From Candidatus Gastranaerophilales bacterium (lineage in GTDB: Bacteria > Cyanobacteriota > Vampirovibrionia > Gastranaerophilales > Gastranaerophilaceae): a DNA stretch of 64,000 nt. Under the pieces are notes generated by a model. The model had not been told where the DNA came from. It made no database searches and saw only the letters and a program-made list of their open reading frames with translations. Made by a program: the position numbers and the translations under genes. This document shows positions 1 through 7,754 of this stretch, piece by piece. Numbering within the stretch: the stretch's first letter is position 1; every line of letters starts with the position of its first letter. The stretch covers positions 1 through 64,000 of the forward strand of contig CALVEV010000005.1 of NCBI GenBank assembly GCA_944326685.1, read 5' to 3'.

Positions 1-2
1 GA

Positions 3-446
3 GATAAATATTTCGATTCAGCTGAAAACAGAATGATGGACTATTTTGATGCAATATTCAAAATGATTGCTGAAAATGGTTGGGTTTATGACGAAAACAT
101 TAATACTTCTAATAAAACTGCAAGTAACAATTATTTGAACGCAAAACTTCAAAATAATATGTATTTTATAACTGAAGTAGACACTTTAGATGGTACTGAT
201 TTTAACTATTCAACTAAATTAGCTACAAATGTTAGCAAAGTATTTGAAATCTATGATAAAGATGCTCAAAATACTGCATTGTCTGAATATGAAGCAAAAA
301 AAGCTGAAATAAATACAAAAGATAAAGAAATTGATATTAGAATGAATAAACTAGAAGCTGAACAAGATGCTATATCAACTGAACTTGAGTCGGTTAAAAA
401 GATTATTGAAGATAATATTTCAACGAATTTTAAAATATTTACATAA
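3..446 (+). CDS. MGLAASQ-type helical protein, C-terminal part (5' end outside window)
   Basis: The reading frame is open to the left edge, so this is the 3' end of a gene that begins outside the window. Its last 55 or so residues (EYEAKKAEINTKDKEID, then KLEAEQDAISTELESVKK, ending NFKIF) align with the C-termini of the proteins at 19282-19998 and 22777-23604, which read KYEADMRKI-x-KDKKFD and end K-LFS. It therefore belongs to the same family of helical proteins with conserved ends and a variable centre. The tail is strongly coiled-coil-like and rich in Lys and Glu. No function is known to me. Unlike the two complete members it is on the plus strand and has no hairpin repeats behind it. Family membership is seen in the sequence; any structural role is inference. 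Confidence 0.75.
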   Translation, partial: DKYFDSAENRMMDYFDAIFKMIAENGWVYDENINTSNKTASNNYLNAKLQNNMYFITEVDTLDGTDFNYSTKLATNVSKVFEIYDKDAQNTALSEYEAKKAEINTKDKEIDIRMNKLEAEQDAISTELESVKKIIEDNISTNFKIFT

Positions 447-490
447 TTGAAATTAGCCCTATAATATTATAATATTATTTAGGGGTGAAT

Positions 491-3400
491 ATGGAAACAT
501 TAATAGAAAAAGTTATAAAACCTAATCTTGCGCAACAAAAGTGTATTGATTCAATTAATGGTTCGATTCTTGTATTAGCAGGTCCCGGAACAGGGAAAAC
601 TTTTACTGTTGTGCATCGTATATCTTCAATGTTAAAACAAGGAATTACTCCTGAAAAAATACTTTGTTTAACTTTTTCTGATGCTGCTGCTTCTGAAATG
701 CGTCATCGTATTATTAAAGAAATTGGTTTTCTTGCAGCTTCTGTTAATATATACACATATCATTCTTTCTGTAACGAAATTCTAAAAAAATATTCTGAAG
801 ACTTCTCTTTAGCTAATGATGTTGGTTTAATTACAGAAACTGTTAAACGTGAATTAATGATTGATACTATTGATGAAATTAATCCTCAATATTTTGTAGC
901 TGATAGAGGCGGGAAATATTATTATTTATCAACTTTTATATCTGCTATTGAAAAGATAAAATCTAAACGAATTACTAAAGAAGAATATTTTAATGCTTTT
1001 CATACAAACCCTAAATATATTAGGGCAAAAGAAGAATTGGAATTTGAAATTGCAGAAAGAGAAGCTAAGGGTAATACTAAGAATGCTACAAGATACAAGG
1101 ATTTAGAAAAGATTAAAACTAATATTGAAAAGGCAAAAGAAATTTGGTCAATATATGAATCTTATTCAAATAAGATGAAAGAAAAGGGTTTAATCGATTT
1201 TGCGGATATGATTAACCTTGTAATTGATAAATTCAATGATGATAATGAATTTCTGAAACAAGTATCAAGTCAATATGACTACTTCTTAGTTGACGAATAT
1301 CAGGATACTAATGATTTACAAAACAGTATTTTGTTCTCTCTTTTATCGACTAAAGAAGTTCCTAATGTTTTTGTGGTTGGAGACGATGATCAAATTATAT
1401 ATGGTTTTCAGGGGGCTAATTCTGAAAATATAGAAAATTTCTTAAAAAAATATCCTAATACTGAGGTTATTTGTTTAACAGAAAATAATCGTTCTACTCA
1501 AACTATTCTTGATATGAGTTATAAACTTCTTAACCAAGATAAAACAAGGCTGGAAGCTAATCCTTTGTTTGAAAATTATTCAATAATTAAATCGTTAACA
1601 GCAAAAAATCAAGACATCATTTCTAAAGAACAAAAAATTAGAAGATGGCAATTTGGCGAGCTAAATCAAGAATATAACCATATTGTTGAAGATATTGAGT
1701 CTGTAATTAAAAATAACCCAGAACTTAAGTTGTCTCAAATTGCAATTATTTCTAAGAAGAAAAAAGAACTTAGAACTTTTGCTGAATTATTAAAAGCAAA
1801 AAATATTCCTACTCAAATAAGTGAAGGAACTAATATTTTTGCAATCAAATCTTCTACAGTATTGTATTTTTATCTCAAGGCCTTGAATAATCAGGCTTTG
1901 TGTTCAGATAAACTTTTTGGGCTTTTATTGGCTCCTCCATTTGATATTTCTTTAAAAGATTATAATAAGTTATTGCATGAACATAAGCGTTCTTGTCTTG
2001 ATAACAATGATTTTGTAACTAATATGGAAGTATTATCTGATTGGGATGATGAAGTAAAAATAAAATCATTCTTAAAAATATTTAAAGAGTTAAAAATATT
2101 TTCTGCAACAAATAATTTAAGAGATACAGTTATAAAAGTTCTTAATGATACAGGGATTTTAGAATTTTTCTTTAAATATCCAAGTAATAGGTTAGAAAAT
2201 ATTTTAGGTATCAAAAAAATGATTGATGAGGCTACTGATTTGATGCAACTAGATGCTTCTTCAACATTGAATGATTTTATTAATAAATTAGATTACTGTA
2301 AAGATAATAATATTGAACTATTAACGGATAAAAGTGATGTTGTTCAAAATGCTGTTCAGTTGGTAACATATCACGGCTCTAAAGGTAGAGAGTTTGAACA
2401 TGTATATCTTCCTAATTTGCTATCAAATAATTGGGAAGCTTTTTCAATGCCAACTGAATATAAACTTGTTACTGATTATTCTGAAGAAGAATCTGATGAT
2501 TCAGTAAAAAGGGATTCTGAACTTATAAAACAATTATTTGTTGGTGTAACTCGCGCAAAATATGCTTTAACGATTTCATATTCTGAAGCTGAAAATGGAA
2601 AATTAAAAACAGTTACTAAATATTTAGATGCTGTGTATGATTTTGATTTTGAGAAAGAAGATTTTGAATATAAAGAAGATGATGCAATAACAGAATACTT
2701 TAAATCCATTTCTCAAGAAACATTGGATAATAGAAATGATTTAAAAAACGAATTAAAAGAAAGAGTAGAAACAATAGTTTTAAGTCCATCTTTAATAAAT
2801 TCTTATAATGCTTGTCCAAGACAATTTTTATATAGTAGTGTGTTAGGAATTAATTTAAATGAAGTTGATTGGGGGGCAGCAAATTATGGCTCTGCTATTC
2901 ATAGGGTTTTAGAAAAATCTGCGACTGCAGAAAATTATTTTACCAAAGAAGAAGCTATAGAATGTTTCTTAAAAGAAATGGATAAACAAGTTTTTAATTC
3001 AAAAGTTGATAAAGAAAATTTCATAAAAAGAGGGTTAAGTATTTTTGATAATTATTATCAACATTTTTGTGAATCTCCTAAAAGTATGATTTATGCTTTA
3101 GAAGATAAGTTTGATGGGGTTCTGTTCAAAGATGAAATGTTGAATGGTAAAATTGATAGAGTTGAAAAATTATCTGACGGAACTTATGCACTATATGACT
3201 ATAAAACAAGTTCTCCTGTAAGTAAAAATCAATATAAGCAAGGAGGATCAAGAGAAGATTATTATAACCAACTTTGTTGCTACAAATATGCATTCGAAAA
3301 GAAAACAGGTCTAAAGGTTTCAAAAGTAGGTGTAATTTATGTAGAAAATCATACCAAATCAGTTGAACTTGAATTAGGCAAAGAGGATATGGATTATATT

Positions 3401-3526
3401 GAAAATTTAGTTGTAGAAACATATAAAAATATCCGCAACTTAAACTTTGATGTTCCAGTTTCTCAACCTGAAAAAACTTGTGAAAGATGTGGATATAAAG
3501 AACTTTGTAAACTAGATGTTATTTAA
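491..3526 (+). CDS. UvrD/Rep-type helicase fused to a RecB-like Fe-S nuclease
   Basis: A superfamily 1 helicase followed by a PD-(D/E)XK nuclease, about 1011 residues. The Walker A motif GPGTGKT lies near residue 32; the Walker B region reads VDEYQDT and is followed by GDDDQIIYGFQGA. The C-terminal nuclease has the GKIDR and DYKTS signature. One cysteine in NACPRQF and three in CERCGYKELC can hold a [4Fe-4S] cluster, as in AddB and related nucleases. The likely role is DNA end processing or recombination repair. I chose ATG 491 because AGGGG lies 5 nt upstream; a GTG at 485 would overlap that site. No separate AddA/AddB partner is adjacent. The last 15 nt overlap the convergent carbonic anhydrase gene. 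Confidence 0.87.
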   Translation: METLIEKVIKPNLAQQKCIDSINGSILVLAGPGTGKTFTVVHRISSMLKQGITPEKILCLTFSDAAASEMRHRIIKEIGFLAASVNIYTYHSFCNEILKKYSEDFSLANDVGLITETVKRELMIDTIDEINPQYFVADRGGKYYYLSTFISAIEKIKSKRITKEEYFNAFHTNPKYIRAKEELEFEIAEREAKGNTKNATRYKDLEKIKTNIEKAKEIWSIYESYSNKMKEKGLIDFADMINLVIDKFNDDNEFLKQVSSQYDYFLVDEYQDTNDLQNSILFSLLSTKEVPNVFVVGDDDQIIYGFQGANSENIENFLKKYPNTEVICLTENNRSTQTILDMSYKLLNQDKTRLEANPLFENYSIIKSLTAKNQDIISKEQKIRRWQFGELNQEYNHIVEDIESVIKNNPELKLSQIAIISKKKKELRTFAELLKAKNIPTQISEGTNIFAIKSSTVLYFYLKALNNQALCSDKLFGLLLAPPFDISLKDYNKLLHEHKRSCLDNNDFVTNMEVLSDWDDEVKIKSFLKIFKELKIFSATNNLRDTVIKVLNDTGILEFFFKYPSNRLENILGIKKMIDEATDLMQLDASSTLNDFINKLDYCKDNNIELLTDKSDVVQNAVQLVTYHGSKGREFEHVYLPNLLSNNWEAFSMPTEYKLVTDYSEEESDDSVKRDSELIKQLFVGVTRAKYALTISYSEAENGKLKTVTKYLDAVYDFDFEKEDFEYKEDDAITEYFKSISQETLDNRNDLKNELKERVETIVLSPSLINSYNACPRQFLYSSVLGINLNEVDWGAANYGSAIHRVLEKSATAENYFTKEEAIECFLKEMDKQVFNSKVDKENFIKRGLSIFDNYYQHFCESPKSMIYALEDKFDGVLFKDEMLNGKIDRVEKLSDGTYALYDYKTSSPVSKNQYKQGGSREDYYNQLCCYKYAFEKKTGLKVSKVGVIYVENHTKSVELELGKEDMDYIENLVVETYKNIRNLNFDVPVSQPEKTCERCGYKELCKLDVI

Positions 3527-4138
3527 TGATACATATTCCAAATCATTATTTAAAAGTGTAACTTTTCCTGTTTTGTGGCATAAGTGGCACTTCGCAATAT
3601 AAAGCTTTTTATCCTCAACTGCTTTTTTTACGATATCTGAATGGTTGAGCAAGTATTCTTCAACCCACATAGTATGTTGTTTTGCGAGAGTTTCATTTGA
3701 TTCTAATGAATTTTTGTCTAAATCAACTGCAGGATAGACACATTTTAAGATTGATTGGAAATGCTCTTTAACTTCTGGGTAACTTTCTTTGGCATATTCC
3801 ATAACTCCACAATTATCGTGTCCTAATAAAATTAATAAAGGAACATGTAATTTCTTTACCGCATATTCAATACTTTCTCTAACATTAGGTCCAACAGTTA
3901 TTCCTGCTACTCTTACAACAAATAATTCTCCAATTCCTGCTTCAAAAATTAATTCAGGTACAACCCTTGAATCAGAACAACTAAGAACGCAGGCATGTGG
4001 CTCTTGGAATTCTGCAAAGTGTCTTAATGTGTCAATTGTTATGTTCTTTGCTTCATATTTCCCATTTATGAATTGTTCATTACCTTTTAATAGTTTGATA
4101 AGAATTTCTTTTGATTCTTTTGGAATATTATTTGTCAT
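3512..4138 (-). CDS. Beta-class carbonic anhydrase
   Basis: Zinc enzyme interconverting CO2 and bicarbonate, 208 residues. Zinc ligands are C54 in CSDSR, and H107 and C110 in GHDNCG; D56 and R58 form the usual Asp-Arg pair. Length and motif spacing fit the family. ATG 4138 is preceded by GGAGA at a normal distance; the reading frame continues upstream to 4237, but the extra residues are not family-like. The C-terminus has a further Cys/His pair (KCHLCHKT), which is unusual and could be structural. The gene is divergent from the metal-dependent regulator at 4252 and shares a short intergenic region with it, so co-regulation is possible but not shown. Confidence 0.92.
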   Translation of the reverse strand: MTNNIPKESKEILIKLLKGNEQFINGKYEAKNITIDTLRHFAEFQEPHACVLSCSDSRVVPELIFEAGIGELFVVRVAGITVGPNVRESIEYAVKKLHVPLLILLGHDNCGVMEYAKESYPEVKEHFQSILKCVYPAVDLDKNSLESNETLAKQHTMWVEEYLLNHSDIVKKAVEDKKLYIAKCHLCHKTGKVTLLNNDLEYVSLNNI

Positions 4139-4189
4139 ATATTTTCTCCATAAAAATAATACGATAATATTATACACAAATATATTTAC

Positions 4190-4217
4190 TTGAAAAAATA
4201 AATTTGTTGTGTTAAAT
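4190..4217 (+). promoter_or_regulatory. Candidate promoter of the DtxR/MntR-type regulator
   Basis: TTGAAA at 4190-4195 and TTAAAT at 4212-4217 are 16 bp apart. The dyad at 4219-4236 begins 1 bp downstream of the -10 and would cover the transcription start, as expected for autorepression. Confidence 0.4.
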
Positions 4218-4218
4218 T

Positions 4219-4236
4219 TGTTATGCAAGACTAACA
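4219..4236 (+). promoter_or_regulatory. Candidate metal-regulator operator (copy 1)
   Basis: TGTTATGCAAGACTAACA. The reverse complement matches the 7208-7225 site (read on the minus strand) at 14 of 18 positions. Outer arms TGTT and AACA are symmetric. It lies between the candidate -10 and the AAGGGG ribosome binding site of the regulator gene at 4252. Confidence 0.55.
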
Positions 4237-4251
4237 TTTTAAGGGGTATGT

Positions 4252-4668
4252 ATGCCAGAAGCTAAATTAAGCTCAAGTTTAGAAGATTATTTAGAGTGTG
4301 TGTATAATCGTATAAATTTGAATGGTGCAGTAAAAGCTATTGAAATTTCAAAGGCTTTGAATGTATCAAGGGCTTCTGTGACTGAAGCTTTAAATAAACT
4401 TGCACAAAAAGAGTATATTAATTATGGCCGTTATGAGATGATTTCTATCACGGAGGCAGGAATAAAAAAAGCACGTGAAATAATTAATAAACATAATGTT
4501 ATTCAATCTTTTTTTGAAGAAGTTTTAGGAATCTCATCTGATGAAGCTGCTAATACAGCTTGCCAGGTTGAACATATAATAACTGAAAATATACTTGAAA
4601 AATTATCTGATTTTAACAAATTTTGTCATTTAGAACCAGATTTTATTAATAAATTTCATAATAGATAA
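4252..4668 (+). CDS. DtxR/MntR-family metal-dependent transcriptional regulator
   Basis: Winged-helix regulator of 138 residues with the two-domain MntR layout: N-terminal DNA-binding domain, then a helical dimerisation domain, and no C-terminal SH3-like domain. Comparison with MntR and DtxR from memory puts the metal-site residues at D12, E15, H81, C104, E107 and H108. D12 is MntR-like (Mn), while C104 in ACQVEH is DtxR-like (Fe), so metal preference cannot be read off. ATG 4252 has AAGGGG 5 nt upstream. A candidate operator at 4219-4236 suggests autorepression, and related sites lie before 4703 and 7282. It likely represses metal-homeostasis genes when metal is sufficient. Confidence 0.88.
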   Translation: MPEAKLSSSLEDYLECVYNRINLNGAVKAIEISKALNVSRASVTEALNKLAQKEYINYGRYEMISITEAGIKKAREIINKHNVIQSFFEEVLGISSDEAANTACQVEHIITENILEKLSDFNKFCHLEPDFINKFHNR

Positions 4669-4684
4669 AAATTTTTGAAGATAG

Positions 4685-4702
4685 TGTTAGGATTACCAAA
4701 CA
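4685..4702 (+). promoter_or_regulatory. Candidate metal-regulator operator (copy 2)
   Basis: TGTTAGGATTACCAAACA, a dyad of the form TGTT-N-GG-N4-CC-N-AACA (12 of 18 positions symmetric). It abuts the start codon of the His-rich membrane protein gene at 4703 and overlaps its weak AGGA ribosome binding site. Repressor bound here could block both transcription and translation. Function is inferred from similarity to the sites at 4219, 7208 and 7245. Confidence 0.5.
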
Positions 4703-5818
4703 ATGCTTAATCACATAAAAACAGTAGGGAAATATTTAGATCAACCTTTGGTTGTTGGAAAGTTTTCAAAGGTTGTGCCGGGAGTATTATTAGGTGGGGC
4801 AACTTTATATACCGCAAATGAAGTTAGAAAATCACCCAAAGATAAGAAAAAAGAGGTTGTGATAAATACAGGAATGGTTTTGGGTGCTACTTCTTTAGCA
4901 GCATTAGCAGCTCCAAGAATTGCGTCAAAAGTTGTTAGAAAACCTTATGAAAAAATTGATATAAATAAAATCAAGCAATTTAATAATGATTTAGTTGAAA
5001 ACTTTTTATCTCAAAATACAGTAGATTCAAATGTTCATAAAGTGTTAGAAAAAGCTAAATCTAAGGTCTTAAATATTAAAGAAATTGGTTTATTGAGAAA
5101 AAAACTTGAACCGACTGAAAATGGGAAGAAATTTTTGGATGCTTTTGTTCCTGAACCTCAAAATGTAACAGCAGGAGAAATAGTTCAGGATATGGGACGT
5201 TTATCAGTATTGGGAGCTATTCCTGTTGCGGGTGGTATTGCAGGAGGTATTGCAGGTGATGTTGTAACTGATAAAAAAACTTGGAAACAAAAAGTTCCTA
5301 ATAAGATTAAAGAAGGTGTATATCAGTATTTAGCTAATATATTTTTATGCAATGTTGGTGCAGCTGGTGCTCTAGGTATTATGGAATCATTGAATGTTAA
5401 ATCAAAAGCTGCAAGAGCTACATCTATGGTTGGCGGTATTATTTTAACAGGGGTAATTGGTGGAAGCTCAATTGCAAATTATATTTCAAGGAAATTTATT
5501 AATCCATTATTTGAATCTAAAGAAACAAGACAAATGAATAAACTAAAACACCAACAAGAAAAACTTGAAAAGCATAATCATAAAAAGGTTAAATCTGATG
5601 ATAGAAAACCAGAATTATTAGATATTTGTTTACATACAGATGATATAGCAACTGTTGCAGTTATGTCAGGTTTAAAATGGATTGAACCGGCACTTCCTAT
5701 ACTTTATGCTATATCAGGTTATAGAGCAGGTATTGGTTATAGAAATGGTGATGATAAAGTTAAATGTCATCATCACCATAAAAATAAAGATTATGAACAT
5801 GATAAAAAAGAATTATAA
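4703..5818 (+). CDS. His-rich membrane protein of unknown function, paralogue of the 58154 gene
   Basis: I do not recognise a named family. The 371 residues contain several Gly/Ala-rich hydrophobic stretches that look like membrane segments (near 25-45, 50-72, 160-190, 215-230 and 245-265). A charged His-rich linker follows, then a conserved stretch RKPELLDICLHTDDI, and the tail is His-rich (CHHHHKN). The order of segments and the R-P-x-E-L-x-D-x3-H-x-DDI motif recur in the 240-residue protein at 58154-58876, so the two are paralogues. It starts 34 nt after the DtxR/MntR-type regulator and has a candidate operator directly before its ATG. A metal-related role, such as transport or storage, is inference from the histidines and the regulator. 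Confidence 0.75.
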   Translation: MLNHIKTVGKYLDQPLVVGKFSKVVPGVLLGGATLYTANEVRKSPKDKKKEVVINTGMVLGATSLAALAAPRIASKVVRKPYEKIDINKIKQFNNDLVENFLSQNTVDSNVHKVLEKAKSKVLNIKEIGLLRKKLEPTENGKKFLDAFVPEPQNVTAGEIVQDMGRLSVLGAIPVAGGIAGGIAGDVVTDKKTWKQKVPNKIKEGVYQYLANIFLCNVGAAGALGIMESLNVKSKAARATSMVGGIILTGVIGGSSIANYISRKFINPLFESKETRQMNKLKHQQEKLEKHNHKKVKSDDRKPELLDICLHTDDIATVAVMSGLKWIEPALPILYAISGYRAGIGYRNGDDKVKCHHHHKNKDYEHDKKEL

Positions 5819-7147
5819 AGTTTTATTTTCGGAGTAATCTTGTCCTCCGAGAGCTTTGTATAGTTCTATTGTCATAACCAGATAATTTGCTTTTTCTGCA
5901 ATGTGTTCATTTTCTCTAAGGTATAGATTCCTTTCTTCTTTCATTTCATCTAATTTTGACAAAGCGCCTATTGAATATTTTGTTTGTGTTAATGCGAATT
6001 TATCAAATTCTAATTGGTATCTTTTATTGCTTTCATTATAATTTTTTCTTGTAGATTTTATTCTACATAGTGAATTATTTAATTCTTGGATACAAGTTAG
6101 AACTGTTTTATTGTATTCCTCAATAGCTTTCTTACATTCAAGTTTTCTATATCTTAAATTAGCCATTTTTCTTCCACCTGTAAATACATCCCAAGAAGGA
6201 AGAACCCCAACAGATGATAAGAATGAACGATTAGTAAATAATCTATCAAGATGGTAGGCATTAAAACCAATATTACCGTATATTGTAAATGATGGAAGTA
6301 GTTCTCTTCTAGCAACTCTAACATCTAGACCTGTTCTTTGTACATATAATTCGGATTTAACAAAATCAGGTCTTTTAGTAATAGAAGAAGAATCAAAATT
6401 ATCAGGAATATCAATTAACTTTATATTTTCAATTTTATTTCTTTCAATGTTAGTTATTTCTTTTTCCCCTAATAGTGTAATTAATTGATTTTTAATTATT
6501 TCTTGTTCTGCTTCTAAATTATTAAGTTCTTGTTGGAAAGAAGTAAGAGCTTGTTCTTCTGATAAAACTTCTGGTTCTGAACATAACCCTCTTTCATATT
6601 TCAAACGTTGCATTTTGGCTATATTTGATTGTAAATCAACTAATTTTTTGTTGTTTTCAATAAGCCTATCAATTTTTATTAAATTAAAATAATTAGCTGT
6701 AAATGTACTAGAAATTAATATTCTTGCAATTTTCTCATCTTCAAGTGCTGATTGAGATAGTTTTTTAAAGCTTTTTGTTTGTAAATGATTTTTTCCATAA
6801 ATATCAATCTCGTAAGTCATTGATAAAGGTAATAAGTATCTTGTTTGAGAATAATTAGGAATTAATAAATTTCCAAAATAAACATCACTTGATCTTAATT
6901 CTCTACCAATGTTAGGATTGAAATTTATTTGCGGTAATTCATTTGCTAATGACATTTTAACAACTTCTTGCATTTGTTTTGTTTTAATTGTTGCAATTTT
7001 TAAATCTTGGTTTTGTGCATAAACTTTTGCTAAATTGTTTACAAGTATTTCATCTCCATAATGATTCCACCAAGTTGTATCATCGGCTAATACTTGGTTA
7101 CAGCTTATAAATATTATTAATATAAAAATTGAAAATAATTTTTTCAT
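5813..7147 (-). CDS. TolC/NodT-type outer membrane efflux protein
   Basis: Outer membrane channel protein of 444 residues, normal for the family. It has a signal peptide (MKKLFSIFILIIF) followed by either a lipobox-like ISC or a VLA signal-peptidase I site; NodT-type members are often lipoproteins, so both are possible. Long helical stretches rich in Leu, Glu and Gln, including SEEQALTSFQQELNNLEAEQ and VRVARRELLPSF, are typical of the two TolC repeats. ATG 7147 is preferred because its leader contains AAGGGG; an upstream ATG at 7177 falls inside a palindrome. No inner-membrane pump or adaptor is adjacent. A perfect 10-bp inverted repeat at 7162-7185 upstream may be an operator. Confidence 0.88.
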   Translation of the reverse strand: MKKLFSIFILIIFISCNQVLADDTTWWNHYGDEILVNNLAKVYAQNQDLKIATIKTKQMQEVVKMSLANELPQINFNPNIGRELRSSDVYFGNLLIPNYSQTRYLLPLSMTYEIDIYGKNHLQTKSFKKLSQSALEDEKIARILISSTFTANYFNLIKIDRLIENNKKLVDLQSNIAKMQRLKYERGLCSEPEVLSEEQALTSFQQELNNLEAEQEIIKNQLITLLGEKEITNIERNKIENIKLIDIPDNFDSSSITKRPDFVKSELYVQRTGLDVRVARRELLPSFTIYGNIGFNAYHLDRLFTNRSFLSSVGVLPSWDVFTGGRKMANLRYRKLECKKAIEEYNKTVLTCIQELNNSLCRIKSTRKNYNESNKRYQLEFDKFALTQTKYSIGALSKLDEMKEERNLYLRENEHIAEKANYLVMTIELYKALGGQDYSENKTL

Positions 7148-7161
7148 ACGTAAATAATCCC

Positions 7162-7185
7162 CTTGTGTTATTATCATAACACAAG
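7162..7185. promoter_or_regulatory. Perfect palindrome upstream of the TolC-like gene
   Basis: CTTGTGTTAT and ATAACACAAG are exact 10-bp inverted arms around a TATC centre. It begins 14 bp before the start codon of the TolC-like gene and includes the AAGGGG leader edge. It could be an operator for a TetR- or MarR-type repressor, or an RNA hairpin in the leader. No regulator gene of those types is adjacent. Confidence 0.45.
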
Positions 7186-7207
7186 AAATATTTTAATTTC
7201 AAGAAAA

Positions 7208-7225
7208 TGTTTGACAAGCCTAACA
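7208..7225 (-). promoter_or_regulatory. Candidate metal-regulator operator (copy 3)
   Basis: Read on the minus strand the site is TGTTAGGCTTGTCAAACA, matching the 7245-7262 site at 15 of 18 positions. It covers TTGACA at 7211-7216, a good -35 element for the DUF2023 gene at 7282. Confidence 0.6.
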
Positions 7226-7244
7226 AAATATGATAACCTATAAA

Positions 7245-7262
7245 TGTTAGGTTAGACAAACA
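7245..7262 (+). promoter_or_regulatory. Candidate metal-regulator operator (copy 4)
   Basis: TGTTAGGTTAGACAAACA, with the half-site TTAGGTTAG that also occurs in the known DtxR operator. It lies just downstream of the expected -10 region of the DUF2023 gene, 20 bp from its ATG, and pairs with the site over the -35. Two sites bracketing one promoter are typical of tight repression. Confidence 0.6.
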
Positions 7263-7281
7263 TTTAATAAGAGGGCATATT

Positions 7282-7680
7282 ATGGTTACAACTAAACCTA
7301 TACCATTAGCTAGTGTGCGTCAACAAGCTTATGATTTGAAGGTGTTTAATCATCATATATATGAATATAAAAAAGGTGTAAGAAGTTTAATATTGACAAC
7401 AGAAAAAAGTATATATAGAAAGCCTATTGAAAATAGGTTAAACCGAGAAAAGATTTCTTATGCAATTCAAGATGTGGATAAAGATAAAATCAATGTCTTT
7501 TTTGGTGCTAAGAAGTGTATTGAAGTAATAAAGACTTTTATCCACAAAAAATTAAATGAATTATCTCCCGAACAGGATTTTATATTAGGGACATTATTGG
7601 GATATAACAAAGAAGCCCAATGCGATAGATATCTTAGTCAAATAAAAAAGAATTCGACTAAGAAAAAAGCTGTTAAATAA
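7282..7680 (+). CDS. DUF2023 family protein
   Basis: Protein of 132 residues whose features (FNHHIYEYKKGVRSLILTT, then INVFFGAKKCIEVI and DFILGTLLGY) match what I remember of DUF2023, a small domain of unknown function often found near flavodoxin genes. The recognition is from memory and not verified. No flavodoxin gene is adjacent here. ATG 7282 has GAGGG 7 nt upstream. A TTGACA -35 and two copies of the candidate metal-regulator operator lie in the 75 nt before it, so metal-dependent repression is likely. The C-terminus is Lys-rich. A terminator follows at 7728. Confidence 0.75.
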   Translation: MVTTKPIPLASVRQQAYDLKVFNHHIYEYKKGVRSLILTTEKSIYRKPIENRLNREKISYAIQDVDKDKINVFFGAKKCIEVIKTFIHKKLNELSPEQDFILGTLLGYNKEAQCDRYLSQIKKNSTKKKAVK

Positions 7681-7727
7681 AATATACTTTAATCGTTAAC
7701 TTATTATACTGTGTAAACTGTACACTG

Positions 7728-7752
7728 GGGACTAAAATTTAGTCCCTTTTTT
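7728..7752. terminator. Bidirectional Rho-independent terminator
   Basis: GGGACTAAA and TTTAGTCCC are 9-bp arms around a single A, followed by a six-T run on the plus strand. It separates the convergent DUF2023 and trehalose-phosphatase-like genes. Confidence 0.8.
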
Positions 7753-7754
7753 AT

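Noticed and set aside
3126..3422. Minus-strand frame inside the helicase-nuclease gene
   Set aside because: Antisense to a well-supported gene, no ribosome binding site and no family-like sequence. The same applies to other antisense frames inside dnaE, pyrH, hisS and ilvD.
4139..4237. N-terminal extension of carbonic anhydrase
   Set aside because: The upstream codons are hydrophobic and AT-rich, and the ribosome binding site is placed for ATG 4138.
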